64,000 bases of DNA from Alloalcanivorax profundimaris (GTDB lineage: Bacteria > Pseudomonadota > Gammaproteobacteria > Pseudomonadales > Alcanivoracaceae), in contig NZ_JABJWH010000021.1 in NCBI RefSeq assembly GCF_015265435.1, positions 62,001-126,000 of the forward strand. Reading direction: 5' to 3'. The notes under the pieces were generated by a model that was not told the origin of the DNA, searched no databases, and worked only from the letters and a program-made list of their open reading frames with translations. Made by a program: the position numbers and the translations under genes. Shown here in pieces: positions 44,240 to 55,626 of this stretch (its first letter is position 1; each line of letters begins with the position of its first letter).

Positions 44240-45211
44240 CTAATGATGATGCCCGGCCTCGGCCACCCGCTCGCCGGGCACCCACAGCACCTCGCCGGTG
44301 ACCGCCACCGGCGTGTCCCCCACCGTCACCGGCAGGGTCCAGGTACTTACCCGGGCGCGCTCGCCGGCGTCCAGCACCGCCTCCGTGGGCCAGCGTTCGC
44401 CGTAGGCGGCGCGGGGCTCGGTCCAGGTATAGCGGGGCCCGCCGGCCACCTTCACCCATCGCGGCCCGGCCGCCTCCGGCGCGGCGTTCAGAAAGCTGCC
44501 GCCGGGTCCCACGCGCAGCCAGGGCCGGCCCTGGGCGTCGGCCACCGTCACCGGTTTCTCCCCCTGATTGTGCAGGTGCAGCGCCGGCACCGTGCCTGGC
44601 GCCAGGGTCACGGAGACGCCCTCGGTGAGCGCCGGGTCGGAGGTGAGCCGGGACAAGAAGCGTCCCGGCGGCAGCGGCTCATAGCGAAAAGCACCGGCCA
44701 GGGCCGTGGCCTCGCCGTCCCGGCGCGCCGCCACCGTCCACCCGGCGAGCCGCGCCGGGCGCCCGGCGTGCTCCAGGTCGTGGGGCACGTCCACGTCGTC
44801 GGTGCGCAGGCGCGGGTCGAACCAGCCCCAGTGGGGCCGGTCGTTGACCTTGGCCCAGCGCGGCTCGGCGTCCTGGGTCACGCCCTCCGGCAGGGGCACG
44901 CCCCGGGCGGCGGTCTGGCCCCGGTACCAGGCGGGGCTGGCCAGGTCCGCCAGCACCCCGCCCCGGTCGATGCGCAGAAAGGCGCGCCCTTCCCCATCGA
45001 GAATTTCCAGGGTTCGGTCGCTGTCGTTGGCCACCACCAGCTGCGGCGCCACCGTGGTCTGCACCTGGACGTCGACGCCGGCCAGGGCCGGCGGCAGCGG
45101 GTCCAGCCGGGCCTTCACGGCCTTGGCTTCCGGCCCGTGGGCGCCGGCGGCGCCGGCCAGCAGCAGGCCGGCCAGGGCCAGCGGACCGGCAAAGCGGAAT
45201 GGTAACGTCAT
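44240..45211 (-). CDS. Secreted protein with two internal repeats
   Basis: 323 residues; signal peptide MTLPFRFAGPLALAGLLLAG, with probable cleavage AAGA/HGPEA giving an N-terminal histidine, and a C-terminal HHH. Two repeats of about 130 residues align well: GRAFLRIDRGGVLADLAS with GRPWLRVGPGGSFLNAAP, PRWAKVNDRPHWGWFDP with PRWVKVAGGPRYTWTEP, and RLAGWTVAARRDGEATALAG with RVSTWTLPVTVGDTPVAVTG. It resembles uncharacterised secreted proteins of actinobacteria with a PRW...W signature. It follows the copper-radical-oxidase-like gene by 26 bases, so the two are likely cotranscribed. A metal-handling partner role is speculative. Confidence 0.75.
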   Translation of the reverse strand: MTLPFRFAGPLALAGLLLAGAAGAHGPEAKAVKARLDPLPPALAGVDVQVQTTVAPQLVVANDSDRTLEILDGEGRAFLRIDRGGVLADLASPAWYRGQTAARGVPLPEGVTQDAEPRWAKVNDRPHWGWFDPRLRTDDVDVPHDLEHAGRPARLAGWTVAARRDGEATALAGAFRYEPLPPGRFLSRLTSDPALTEGVSVTLAPGTVPALHLHNQGEKPVTVADAQGRPWLRVGPGGSFLNAAPEAAGPRWVKVAGGPRYTWTEPRAAYGERWPTEAVLDAGERARVSTWTLPVTVGDTPVAVTGEVLWVPGERVAEAGHHH

Positions 45212-45237
45212 GATCGCGCTCCTTATTGCCCGGCCAG

Positions 45238-47703
45238 CTATTTTCGGACCAACAGGGCCGGCGCCGCGTCCGGCAACAGCACCTGAACCGAGGCGGCGGT
45301 GGACGGCACCACCATGGCGGAGCCGTCGCTGGCCACCCGGTTGACGAACAGCATGTAGTGCCCGGCGGGGGCCACCGCCGCGTTGCCCGGAATGGTCACG
45401 CTGACCTGGCCGTCGCCCACGGTGTGCGGCAGCACCACGGTGCGCTGATCGCCGTCCACCAGGTGGGTCAGGCTGGTGCGCCGCACCAGCAGCACCTCGT
45501 TGATGGCGGCGGCGTCATCCACCTGGATATCGATGGCCTCGCCGTGGGACACCTCCGTGGGCGCGGACAGGATCTCCGGGCGGTCCTTGAACACATAGGG
45601 CGGGCTGTAGATCTCGAACGACGGGTCGCGGCCGTCATTGGGCGAGAAGCCCAGCTCTTCCAGGTTGAGGCTGAACAGGTAGGCGGTGTTGATCGGCGCG
45701 TGGCCCCCCACCAGCACCCGGCCGTCCGGCAGCAACAGCGCCGTGTTGTGGTAGGTGCGCGGGTTCAGGGAGCTGGCCATGGGCGTCCAGGTACGGGTGT
45801 TGGGGTCGAACCGCTCGGTGACCTGCACCGGGTTGGCGGAGCCCGGCAGCACCACCTCGTCCCGGTTGGCGCCGTTGAAGGCCATCACCGAGCCGTCCGG
45901 CAGCAGCACGGCGGTGGAATACCAGCGCGGGCCGTTCAGGTTGCCGACGATTTCCGAGGAATAGCGCATGCCGCTTTCGGTGTCCGGCACGTTCACTTCC
46001 ACCGTGTCCATGCGGGCATTGGGCACCGCCAGATAGCTGCCCGGGCTGGTGGCGGCCACCGCGCCCACCACGCCACCGGCGGTGAGGAAGCGGGCGGTGT
46101 CGTACTGGCCGGCGCCGTTCTGGCGCAGCGGCATCATGATCGAGAAGGTGGAGCCCCGGAAGCCGGCGCCCAGCAGCCGGTTGGCCACCTCCGGATCGGC
46201 CACGTCACCGAGCAGGTTCCGCACCTGCTCCAGGCTGCCCAGGGGGGCGCCCAGCAGGCCGGTGAGCAAGCCCTCGCCGGTGCCGATCAGGTCCTCCAGC
46301 AAATTCGGGCTGGTCAGGGTCAGGGCGTTGGTGATGCGCTCCAGGCCCAGCTCGTCCAGTTGCACATTGAGGCCGGCGTAGCCCAGATCGGTCCACAGTT
46401 CCTGCTCGGGATCATAGGCGGACACGAAGTTCCATTGCGCCTGGTTGTAGGACTGGCCGAACGGATTGAACGCCTGGCCGGCGGCGTTGTAGAACACCTG
46501 GCCGTTGGGCAGCAGGTGCAGGCGCGGGTACAGCGGCAGCGGTTTGCCGGCGGTGCTGTCCAGGCCCGGCAGCGGGCGCTCGCCGTTCTCGCTCCAGGTG
46601 CCGCTTTGCAGGTCGTAGGTTTCGCTGGCGCGCACGTTGTCGGCGGATTGCAGCAGCTCGCGCAGGCCGCTGCTTTCCCCGCCGATCAGGGCGCCGGTGT
46701 AGACCGGCTTGAGCAGCTTGGTGACGCCGCTGGCCACGAAGATGTCGCCGTCCGGCAGGGTCACCAGGCTGGGGTACCAGCGGCCGTGGTTCATGGCGCC
46801 GGTCTGGGTCCAGCTGTTGTCCTCGGGATTGAAGATGCGAGCGTCCTTGAGGCCTTCCAGCTCCACCACGCCGATGTCATCGGGCACGCTGATGTCGCCG
46901 AAGTTGCTGGGCAGGGGGATCTCGTTGTCGATGGACCCGAGCACGTCGCGGGCCTGGGGGAACACGGAGCCCAGGGACGGCTCGGTGTAATAGTCGGTGC
47001 CGCCCACCGCCATGATGCGGCCGTCGGCGAGCTGGATCACGTCGGCGCAGAACAGGGCACCGTCGTTGCCCGGAGTGCTTTCCGCGTCGCTCAGTTCGGC
47101 GCCAGGCAGCAGGGTGTCACTGTCGTTGCCGTCCACGTTGGCGCCGCCGCGCACCGGCGAGGGCCGCTGCCAGCTGATGCGGTCCTCGGGGCCGGCGGGG
47201 CCCAGGTTGAGTACCCGGGTCTGGTCGTTCACCGCCACGAAACCGAACTCGGCGACGATGGAGAACTCCACGTTCTCGGTGCCTTCCAGGGCATTGAAGT
47301 AGACCAGCCGGTTATCCGGCAGCAGCGCGATGGAGCCCGCCGCCGGCTTGCAGCGCAGGTCGCCCTCGCTGTCTTCCAGGCATTTGTCGTCGGTGGTCAC
47401 CACCTTGAGGTTGTCGCCGGTGCTGGCGTCGCTGTAGCGGATGGTGGGCTCGGCGAAGGGGCCGGCGAACTTGCCCTGCTCGCACTCCTGATCCTGACAC
47501 TGGTACTGGCGCCCCTCGAAGGAGGCGCCTTCCGGCGCCGGGGCCGGGTCCATGGGATCTTCCGCCCGTGGCGTGGCCGGGTCCTCGCCGCCTCCGCCGT
47601 CGCTGGACACCGTGGTGCCGCCGCTACCTCCGCCACCGCCGCCACAGGCGGCCAGCGCGCCGGCCAGCAGGGTTAAACCGATAAGCCGCTCCAGGTACTT
47701 CAT
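45238..47703 (-). CDS. Galactose-oxidase-like copper radical oxidase lipoprotein
   Basis: 821 residues, lipoprotein signal with lipobox LAAC (Cys20) and a Gly/Ser-rich tether. A kelch propeller (for example GRWYPSLVTLPDGDIFVASG and GPRWYSTAVLLPDGSVMAFN) is followed by a C-terminal DUF1929-like domain (from about 693). By family comparison, the copper and radical residues appear kept: Cys219 (ALFCADV) and Tyr310 (GRWYP) as the Cys-Tyr pair, Tyr651 and His652 (PRTYHNTA), and His747 (SLTHLVDGDQR). Such enzymes oxidise primary alcohols or aldehydes with O2, releasing H2O2. Compared with galactose oxidase there is an insertion of about 60 residues around 440-510. Substrate unknown; surface or periplasmic. 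Confidence 0.8.
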   Translation of the reverse strand: MKYLERLIGLTLLAGALAACGGGGGGSGGTTVSSDGGGGEDPATPRAEDPMDPAPAPEGASFEGRQYQCQDQECEQGKFAGPFAEPTIRYSDASTGDNLKVVTTDDKCLEDSEGDLRCKPAAGSIALLPDNRLVYFNALEGTENVEFSIVAEFGFVAVNDQTRVLNLGPAGPEDRISWQRPSPVRGGANVDGNDSDTLLPGAELSDAESTPGNDGALFCADVIQLADGRIMAVGGTDYYTEPSLGSVFPQARDVLGSIDNEIPLPSNFGDISVPDDIGVVELEGLKDARIFNPEDNSWTQTGAMNHGRWYPSLVTLPDGDIFVASGVTKLLKPVYTGALIGGESSGLRELLQSADNVRASETYDLQSGTWSENGERPLPGLDSTAGKPLPLYPRLHLLPNGQVFYNAAGQAFNPFGQSYNQAQWNFVSAYDPEQELWTDLGYAGLNVQLDELGLERITNALTLTSPNLLEDLIGTGEGLLTGLLGAPLGSLEQVRNLLGDVADPEVANRLLGAGFRGSTFSIMMPLRQNGAGQYDTARFLTAGGVVGAVAATSPGSYLAVPNARMDTVEVNVPDTESGMRYSSEIVGNLNGPRWYSTAVLLPDGSVMAFNGANRDEVVLPGSANPVQVTERFDPNTRTWTPMASSLNPRTYHNTALLLPDGRVLVGGHAPINTAYLFSLNLEELGFSPNDGRDPSFEIYSPPYVFKDRPEILSAPTEVSHGEAIDIQVDDAAAINEVLLVRRTSLTHLVDGDQRTVVLPHTVGDGQVSVTIPGNAAVAPAGHYMLFVNRVASDGSAMVVPSTAASVQVLLPDAAPALLVRK

Positions 47704-47969
47704 GATGCTCTCTCCGGCTGTTCATTGTTATGTCATTGGTGGTCGCGGACGGGCCGCGACGGATCGAGTCTGCGCCGGGAGCGCGCCGGGCGTCGTGCGC
47801 ATTCGGGCACGGAATTACCACACTCCGACGCATCCATACCGATGGGAGAAAGCGGGTTACGGAATTACCGAGAAAGTTTCACGCCGCGACGACGAGGCAA
47901 ACAAAACAACGGGGATTTGTTGAGGGGAATCAGAGGGTTATAGGGACGATGGTGCCACCCTGTCGGGGA

Positions 47970-48779
47970 TCAGCCACCAAACAGGCGGCGCCACCAGGGG
48001 CGCTTGGGCGCCTCCGGCGCCGCCGCGGCGGGCCGGTCCCGTTCATAGAACGGCCGGGTCTGGTGATACAGGTAGCCGGCCACGCCGCCCTCCTCCGCAT
48101 CGCCGGCGATCTCGATCAGATCCACGGCGCGGCCTTCCGGAGCGGTGTCGGCGATCACCGAACCGGCGGCGTGGCGGGCGCGGGCCAGGCCATCGCCGCG
48201 CAGCCCCACCAGCAGGCTTTGCCGGGGCGCGTCCCCGCCCTCCTGCATCAGACACAGATAAGCGGCCTCCACCTCCGGGTAGCCAGGCAGCAAACGCTGG
48301 AGCGCTTCCACCATGGCGGTGGGGTAGTCCGAGGGCTGGCCGAGCAGTACGTCGGTGTCGGCTTCCGCCCGGCGGGTTTGCGGGCTCTGGTTGCTGCCGT
48401 TGTCCAGCAGCGAGCGGATTTCCTCCGGGTGGAATTCCTTGCCGTAATCGGAACGGGGATTGAGCACCAGCCGGGTGCCGGCGGTCATCTCGAACAGGCT
48501 GCGCGCCGGCAACCCCAGGTAGCTCTTCTCCTCATCGATGGCCCGCTGCAAGGCCTCCAGATCGGTGAAGAACGGGATCACCGATTCACCCTCGGCGTTT
48601 TGCCAGTGCTGGATGGAGAGATGGGCGCCCGCCGGCACCGTGCTCCTCCCCTCGCCGGGACCGTCCCCATGGCCAATCACGAAGACCTCGGCGGCCAGCA
48701 GCCGGCGGTAGAATTCCGGCCGCGCCGCCGGATCGTCGGCGGCGCGTTTGAGCGATTCAAACAGAGGGCTGTCCGGCAT
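47970..48779 (-). CDS. SseB-like protein (enhanced serine sensitivity family)
   Basis: 269 residues from the ATG at 48779, preceded by GCAGGACG; the longer frame to 48827 lacks a site. N-terminal SseB domain: SPLFESLKRAADDPAARPEF, HLSIQHWQNAEGESVIPFFT, YLGLPARSLFEMTAGTRLVL. C-terminal SseB_C-like domain: GQPSDYPTAMVEALQRLL and AAYLCLMQE. The basic aromatic tail (KRPWWRRLFGG) may bind membrane. Biochemical role unknown; SseB is named after a serine-sensitivity phenotype in E. coli. Confidence 0.8.
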   Translation of the reverse strand: MPDSPLFESLKRAADDPAARPEFYRRLLAAEVFVIGHGDGPGEGRSTVPAGAHLSIQHWQNAEGESVIPFFTDLEALQRAIDEEKSYLGLPARSLFEMTAGTRLVLNPRSDYGKEFHPEEIRSLLDNGSNQSPQTRRAEADTDVLLGQPSDYPTAMVEALQRLLPGYPEVEAAYLCLMQEGGDAPRQSLLVGLRGDGLARARHAAGSVIADTAPEGRAVDLIEIAGDAEEGGVAGYLYHQTRPFYERDRPAAAAPEAPKRPWWRRLFGG

Positions 48780-48870
48780 GTTCACGTCCTGCTGTGAGTG
48801 GTGGGCCATTTTAACCGGCGGCGACACGGCGGTGCCCGGTAGTGGTGCGCAATTGGCGGTTGAAGATGCC

Positions 48871-48891
48871 GTAGGAGCGACCGGGCGGCGC
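48871..48891 (+). repeat. Half REP of the extended type
   Basis: GTAGGAGCGACCGGGCGGCG matches the first half of the 38-base variant at 44182, then diverges at the 3' end of the YhiN gene. Confidence 0.75.
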
Positions 48892-48893
48892 GG

Positions 48894-51433
<2,540 letters not shown>

Positions 51434-51450
<17 letters not shown>

Positions 51451-52702
51451 CGCCTGTCTCCTGGTCCTGTTCGCCTTTCCAGCCCTGGCGGTGGTCGCGG
51501 CGGTTGCGGTTGCCGCGCCGCGCCTTGCGCCGGGCGCGCGGGGGTGGATCGCCGCCGTCATCCTCGACGTCGTCGTCCTCCATCTCGTCATCCCGCCCGC
51601 CGGGCTCGCTGGTGTGCATGTGCAGGGTGCGCGTGGGGAAGGCGAATTCCGCGCCGTGCTCGTCCACGATGTTCATGATGCGCAACAGCACATCCTGTTT
51701 GATCTCGTGGTAGCGCACCCAGTCCGTGGTCTTAGTGAAGGTGTAGATAAAGAACTCGATATGGGAATCCCCGTAATGATCGAAATTGACGATCAGGGTC
51801 CGGTAATCGGTTTCCATGTCTTCATGATCGATCAGCATCCGGCGCACGGCGGCGACGATGTCCGGCATCGCCCGCCAGTCGTCGTAGCGAATGCCGATCT
51901 TCTCGTTGATGCGGCGGTTGAGCATCCGCGACGGGTTTTCCAGCACCACCGTGGTGAACAGGGAGTTGGGTACGTACAGCGGGCGCTGATCGAAGGTGCG
52001 GATGCGCGTCAGCCGCCAGCCGATGTGCTCCACGGTGCCCTCGATGGCGCGGTCCGGGGAACGCACCCACTCGCCTACTTTGAACGGCTTGTCCAGGTAC
52101 ACCATCATGCCGCCGAAGAAGTTGGCGAGCAGATCCTTGGCCGCGTAGGCCACCGCGATGCCGCCCACGCCGCCGAAGGCGAGCACCCCGGAAATGCTGT
52201 AGCCCAGGGCCTGGAGGATGATCAGCAGCGCGGTGATCAGCACCGAGATGCGCAGCAGCTTGCCCACCGCGTTGGCGGTGGTCTTGTCCATGGGCTTCTC
52301 GACCCGGTCCGGGTTGACCAGGTTGTGCTCCACATTGCTGACCAACCGGGTCAGGAAGTAGGCGATGATGGCGATGAAGGCCACCCGGCGCACTTCCGAG
52401 ACGTACTCGAAGATGGCGCTTTCGGACACCGACTGCAGCATCTCCGCGGCCACCGACAACCCCACCACCCACAGCAGCAGGCGCACCGGCACCCGGGCCG
52501 CTTCCAGCAGGGCGTCGTCCCAGAGGTTCTCGGTCTTGCGGCTGAGGTGGTCGATCAGGTCGATCACCCGCATCAGGATGAAGTTGGTGGCCACGGTGCA
52601 GAACACCACCACGAACACCTGGGTGAGCCAGACCAGGGTTTCGGTTTCCGGGCCGGGCCAGTTCAGCAGTTGGCGCCAGTCGGTGAGGGTTTGCCAGTTC
52701 AT
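51434..52702 (-). CDS. MscS-family mechanosensitive channel
   Basis: About 422 residues from ATG 52702. Several membrane helices (VWLTQVFVVVFCTVATNFIL, RLLLWVVGLSVAAEML, VAFIAIIAYFLTRL, ISVLITALLIILQALGY), then the pore-lining helix with GVLAFGGVGGIAVAYAAKDL and the beta domain (KPFKVGEWVRSPDRAIEGTV, VPNSLFTTVVLENPSRM). The tail is highly charged: an acidic patch (DDEMEDDDVEDDGGD) followed by a basic Arg/Lys stretch. It likely protects against hypo-osmotic shock or acts as a small-flux channel. ATGA overlap with nagZ. Confidence 0.92.
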
Positions 52703-53721
52703 CGTGCGTCCTTCAGCAGCAAATCGGCCACGTCGCCGGCCTGGCGCCGGCGGCTCAGGTCCATGGGCGCGCGGGCGCGGCCGCGCAGGGTGGCGGCCGG
52801 GACGCGGGCGTCGAAGCGGCGGCCTTCCAGCCATTCCAGCACCGCCACGGCGCCGGGCCGGTCGTTGCACACCAGCACCATGTCACAGCCGGCGGTGAGC
52901 GCCGCCTCGGCCCGTTGCGGATAGTCGCCGGCCGCGGCGGCGCCGGCCATGGCCAGGTCGTCGGAGAAGATCACCCCCCGGTAGCCGCATTCGCCGCGCA
53001 GCACCCGGCCCAGCCAGTGGGCGGAGAAACCGGCGGGCTCCGGCGCCACCGCCGGATAGCGCACATGGGCGGGCATGATGCCCTCCAGGCGCCCGGCCAG
53101 GGCGCGGAACGGCGCCAGGTCCGGCGCCAGGGCGTCGCGGTCGCGGGGGTCCTCGGGCAGCTCCAGGTGGGAGTCCGCCGCCACATGGCCGTGGCCGGGG
53201 AAATGCTTGCCGGTGGCGGCCATGCCGGCGCGGGCCATGCCGTCGAGGAAGGCGCCGGCCAGGGTCGTTACCCGGTCCGGATCGGCGTGGAAGCTGCGGT
53301 CACCGATCACGCTGGAATGGCCGTAATCCAGGTCCAGCACCGGCGCGAAGCTGATGTCCAGGTCGAAGGCGCGCAGCTCATCGGCCATCAGTTCGCCGAG
53401 CAGGTCGGCGGCCTGGCGGGCGCCCTCCGGGTCGCGGTCGTGGTAGCGGCCCAGGGTGGCCATGGGCGGCAGGCGGGTGAACTCGGTGCGGAAGCGCTGC
53501 ACGCGGCCGCCCTCCTGGTCCACGGCGATGAGCAGATCCGGCCGCTCGGCGCGCACCGCGCGTACCAGCTGGTGCAGCTGGTCCGGTTCCTGGTAGTTGC
53601 GGCTGAACAGGATCAGGCCGCCCACCGCCGGGTGGCGCAGCAGCTCCCGTTCCTCCTGGTCCGGGGTAAGCCCGGCCAGATCCAGCATCAGCAAGGGCTG
53701 GGTGTCATTGGTTTCTTGCAT
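52699..53721 (-). CDS. nagZ: Beta-N-acetylhexosaminidase NagZ
   Basis: 340 residues, glycoside hydrolase family 3. Motifs: GLILFSRNYQEPDQL, LIAVDQEGGRVQRFR, SFAPVLDLDYGHSSVIGDRS, and the catalytic loop ATGKHFPGHGHVAADSHLEL with the histidine of the NagZ mechanism; the nucleophile Asp is in GVIFSDDLAMAGA. It recycles cell-wall muropeptides in the cytoplasm. Gene order nagZ-MTIP region and psrA matches Pseudomonas. Confidence 0.95.
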   Translation of the reverse strand: MQETNDTQPLLMLDLAGLTPDQEERELLRHPAVGGLILFSRNYQEPDQLHQLVRAVRAERPDLLIAVDQEGGRVQRFRTEFTRLPPMATLGRYHDRDPEGARQAADLLGELMADELRAFDLDISFAPVLDLDYGHSSVIGDRSFHADPDRVTTLAGAFLDGMARAGMAATGKHFPGHGHVAADSHLELPEDPRDRDALAPDLAPFRALAGRLEGIMPAHVRYPAVAPEPAGFSAHWLGRVLRGECGYRGVIFSDDLAMAGAAAAGDYPQRAEAALTAGCDMVLVCNDRPGAVAVLEWLEGRRFDARVPAATLRGRARAPMDLSRRRQAGDVADLLLKDAR

Positions 53722-53732
53722 GTAACGGGTCT

Positions 53733-54206
53733 TTATTCGACGAGGGACACCGGCGTGGCCACCGGCACCCGGGCAAAGAGTGCGATCACATCCGTGTTGC
53801 GCATGCGGATGCAGCCGTGGGACGCCGGCGTGCCCATGGGCTCGCTGTCCGGCGTGCCGTGAATATAAATAAAGCGCCGGAAACTATCCACGTCGCCGCC
53901 GTGATTGAGGCCCGGTTCCAGGCCGCCGAGCCACAAAATGCGACTCAGGATCCAGTCCCGTCCCGGTTGCGTGGCGGCCCGTTGCGGATCGTGGATCTCG
54001 CCGTGGAAGCGGCGACCCTGGAACACCGCGCCCTCGGGCAGGCCGTCGCCGAAGCGGGCGCGCACCAGATGCCGGCCCAGGGGCGTGGCGTTGCTGCCCT
54101 GGCGGCAGCCGGCACCGGCGGCGGCGGTGGACACCGGGAACCGGTGGCTTTCGGCACCGTCCTGCAGCGTCAGGGTCTGGTCGGTGAGGGATACGATGAT
54201 GTGCAT
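53733..54206 (-). CDS. L,D-transpeptidase (YkuD) without signal peptide
   Basis: 157 residues from ATG 54206. The YkuD catalytic signature is complete: FIYIHGTPDSEPMGTPASHG followed by CIRMRNTDVI (His and Cys). Also TPLGRHLVRARFG. Canonical L,D-transpeptidases act in the periplasm, but neither this start nor the longer one at 54224 provides a signal peptide or membrane helix. It might use an unrecognised export route or act on cytoplasmic peptides next to NagZ. Upstream of nagZ on the same strand with an 11-base gap. Confidence 0.85.
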   Translation of the reverse strand: MHIIVSLTDQTLTLQDGAESHRFPVSTAAAGAGCRQGSNATPLGRHLVRARFGDGLPEGAVFQGRRFHGEIHDPQRAATQPGRDWILSRILWLGGLEPGLNHGGDVDSFRRFIYIHGTPDSEPMGTPASHGCIRMRNTDVIALFARVPVATPVSLVE

Positions 54207-54257
54207 GGCGAAACGATACAGCAATCCCGGCCATCGCGGGAACGGGGAAGGAATCCT

Positions 54258-54313
54258 GTAGGAGCGGCTTTAGCCGCGATTCAGCGCCGGATCGCGACTG
54301 AAGTCGCTCCTAC
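54258..54313. repeat. REP pair between psrA and the L,D-transpeptidase gene
   Basis: Plus-strand REP 54258-54280 and minus-strand REP 54291-54313, ten bases apart. Confidence 0.9.
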
Positions 54314-54335
54314 AGAGGATGGAGGGGCAGCCGCT

Positions 54336-54956
54336 TCAGCCACGAATGCCGCCAACCACGAAGGGCAGCAACTGCTGGGTGATGCGGGCGGCGGTGATGT
54401 CGATGTTGAAGTCCTTCTTGCTGATGGTCCGCAGGGACTCCATGCCGGACAGGGTGAAGATCACCGCCCCCAGGCAGAAATGCACGCGCAGGAACAGCTC
54501 CAGGGGCGGCACGTCCGGCACCGTGTCGTGGAGCAGGCCCAGGAAGCGGCGGAACACGGCGCCGTAGTGTTCGCGCAGATAGGCGCGCAGATGGTCCTGG
54601 GGCTGGCTGTAGGCCTGCCCGGCCAGGCGGAAGAAGATCATCGCCCGGCGCGCCTCGTCGCCGTGGGAACCCAGGGCCAGCCGCGAGGCCAGGCCGAACA
54701 GTTTTTCCAGGTCGGCGCCGCCGGCCTGCTCCAGCTCCTGGAGCTTGGCGTCCAGGGCCTGGCAGAACGGGGTCAGGTAGCGTTCGAACACCGCCTGGAT
54801 CAGGGCTTCCTTGGAACCGAAGTGGTAGTTCACCGCCGCCAGGTTGACCCCAGCCTTGCTGGTGATGGCCCGCAGGCTGGTCTCGGCGAAGCCCTTCTGG
54901 GCGAACAACACTTCCGCCGCATCCAGGATGCGCTCAACGGTATCGGACTGGGACAT
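54336..54956 (-). CDS. psrA: TetR-family regulator PsrA
   Basis: 206 residues. Helix-turn-helix at about 8-55 (TVERILDAAEVLFAQKGFAE, SLRAITSKAGVNLAAVNYHF), with the same N-terminus as Pseudomonas PsrA (QSDTVERILDAAE versus QSETVERILDAAE from memory). PsrA senses long-chain fatty acids and derepresses beta-oxidation genes; in Pseudomonas it also affects rpoS. The neighbours (nagZ, topA, lexA) match the Pseudomonas locus. A matching operator lies upstream. Confidence 0.9.
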   Translation of the reverse strand: MSQSDTVERILDAAEVLFAQKGFAETSLRAITSKAGVNLAAVNYHFGSKEALIQAVFERYLTPFCQALDAKLQELEQAGGADLEKLFGLASRLALGSHGDEARRAMIFFRLAGQAYSQPQDHLRAYLREHYGAVFRRFLGLLHDTVPDVPPLELFLRVHFCLGAVIFTLSGMESLRTISKKDFNIDITAARITQQLLPFVVGGIRG

Positions 54957-54984
54957 GGGGCCTCGCGCCTTTGGACAAGCGTTT

Positions 54985-54998
54985 TAAACATACGTTTG
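54985..54998. promoter_or_regulatory. Putative PsrA operator upstream of psrA
   Basis: TAAACATACGTTTG has the published PsrA pattern AAAC-N(2-4)-GTTT with N4, an exact inverted repeat of AAAC/GTTT. It sits 29-42 bases before the psrA start, suited to autorepression relieved by fatty acyl ligands. Confidence 0.7.
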
Positions 54999-55027
54999 GC
55001 TGGCACGGGCGTCAAGCGAGGGGGGGG

Positions 55028-55081
55028 ATCGCGACTGAAGTCGCTCCTACAGGGAAGAGTAGGAGCGACTTTAGTCGCGAT
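55028..55081. repeat. REP pair between psrA and the DUF6586 gene
   Basis: Minus-strand REP 55028-55050 and plus-strand REP 55059-55081, eight bases apart. The second ends 14 bases from the stop of the DUF6586-like gene. Confidence 0.9.
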
Positions 55082-55094
55082 GGCGCGGGCGAGG

Positions 55095-55622
55095 CTACCA
55101 CTCTTCCATGTAGGCGGCGCACTGCTCGACCAGTTCCGCCACCCGGGCGGCGGCCTCGTCGAAGCGCTGGCGGTCGCCACCGGCCAGGGGCGCGTAGGGG
55201 TCCTCGGCGCGAATCGCCAGAGCGTCGCGCTCCTCCGGCGGCGTGGGGCGGCGGGCCAGGCCGGCGGCGCCCACGGCGGCGCGCATTTCCTGGTCCAGCC
55301 AGCACACCGCATCGGAGCGGTTGGCGCGGGCCTGGGTAAGCAGGTTCATTTCCGGGGCCTGAACGCCGGCGTCGCGGAAGGCCTGCTCCAGGGCCGCCAG
55401 GCTGATGAGGTCCTCGTAGCCGGGTACCCGGTAGCTCTTGGCGGCCTGGCGGGCGATGCCCACCAGCACCGAATAAAGGTGGAAGACGGCGCCGCCGCGC
55501 AGCGCCAGGCGCGGGCCGGCGGCGCCGTCCGGGTCGGCGTCCAGGGCCTTGAGCAGGCTGCGGGCGAAGAACAGCCGCTCGCGCAGGCCGCTGATCTCGC
55601 TTTCTCGAACCATTCGCGACAT
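55095..55622 (-). CDS. DUF6586-like protein next to topA
   Basis: 175 residues from ATG 55622 (MSRMVRESEISGLRERLFFA). Helical, without signal or membrane segments. It starts four bases after the topA stop and has the position of Pseudomonas PA3010, an uncharacterised family I recall as DUF6586. Segments HLYSVLVGIARQAAKSY and LVEQCAAYMEEW are the most conserved-looking. Function unknown; coupling to topA suggests shared control. Confidence 0.75.
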   Translation of the reverse strand: MSRMVRESEISGLRERLFFARSLLKALDADPDGAAGPRLALRGGAVFHLYSVLVGIARQAAKSYRVPGYEDLISLAALEQAFRDAGVQAPEMNLLTQARANRSDAVCWLDQEMRAAVGAAGLARRPTPPEERDALAIRAEDPYAPLAGGDRQRFDEAAARVAELVEQCAAYMEEW

Positions 55623-55626
55623 GGGG

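Noticed and set aside
45226-47676. 816-codon frame opposite the copper-oxidase-like gene
   Set aside because: Antisense shadow with no recognisable domain; the real gene has lipobox and catalytic residues.
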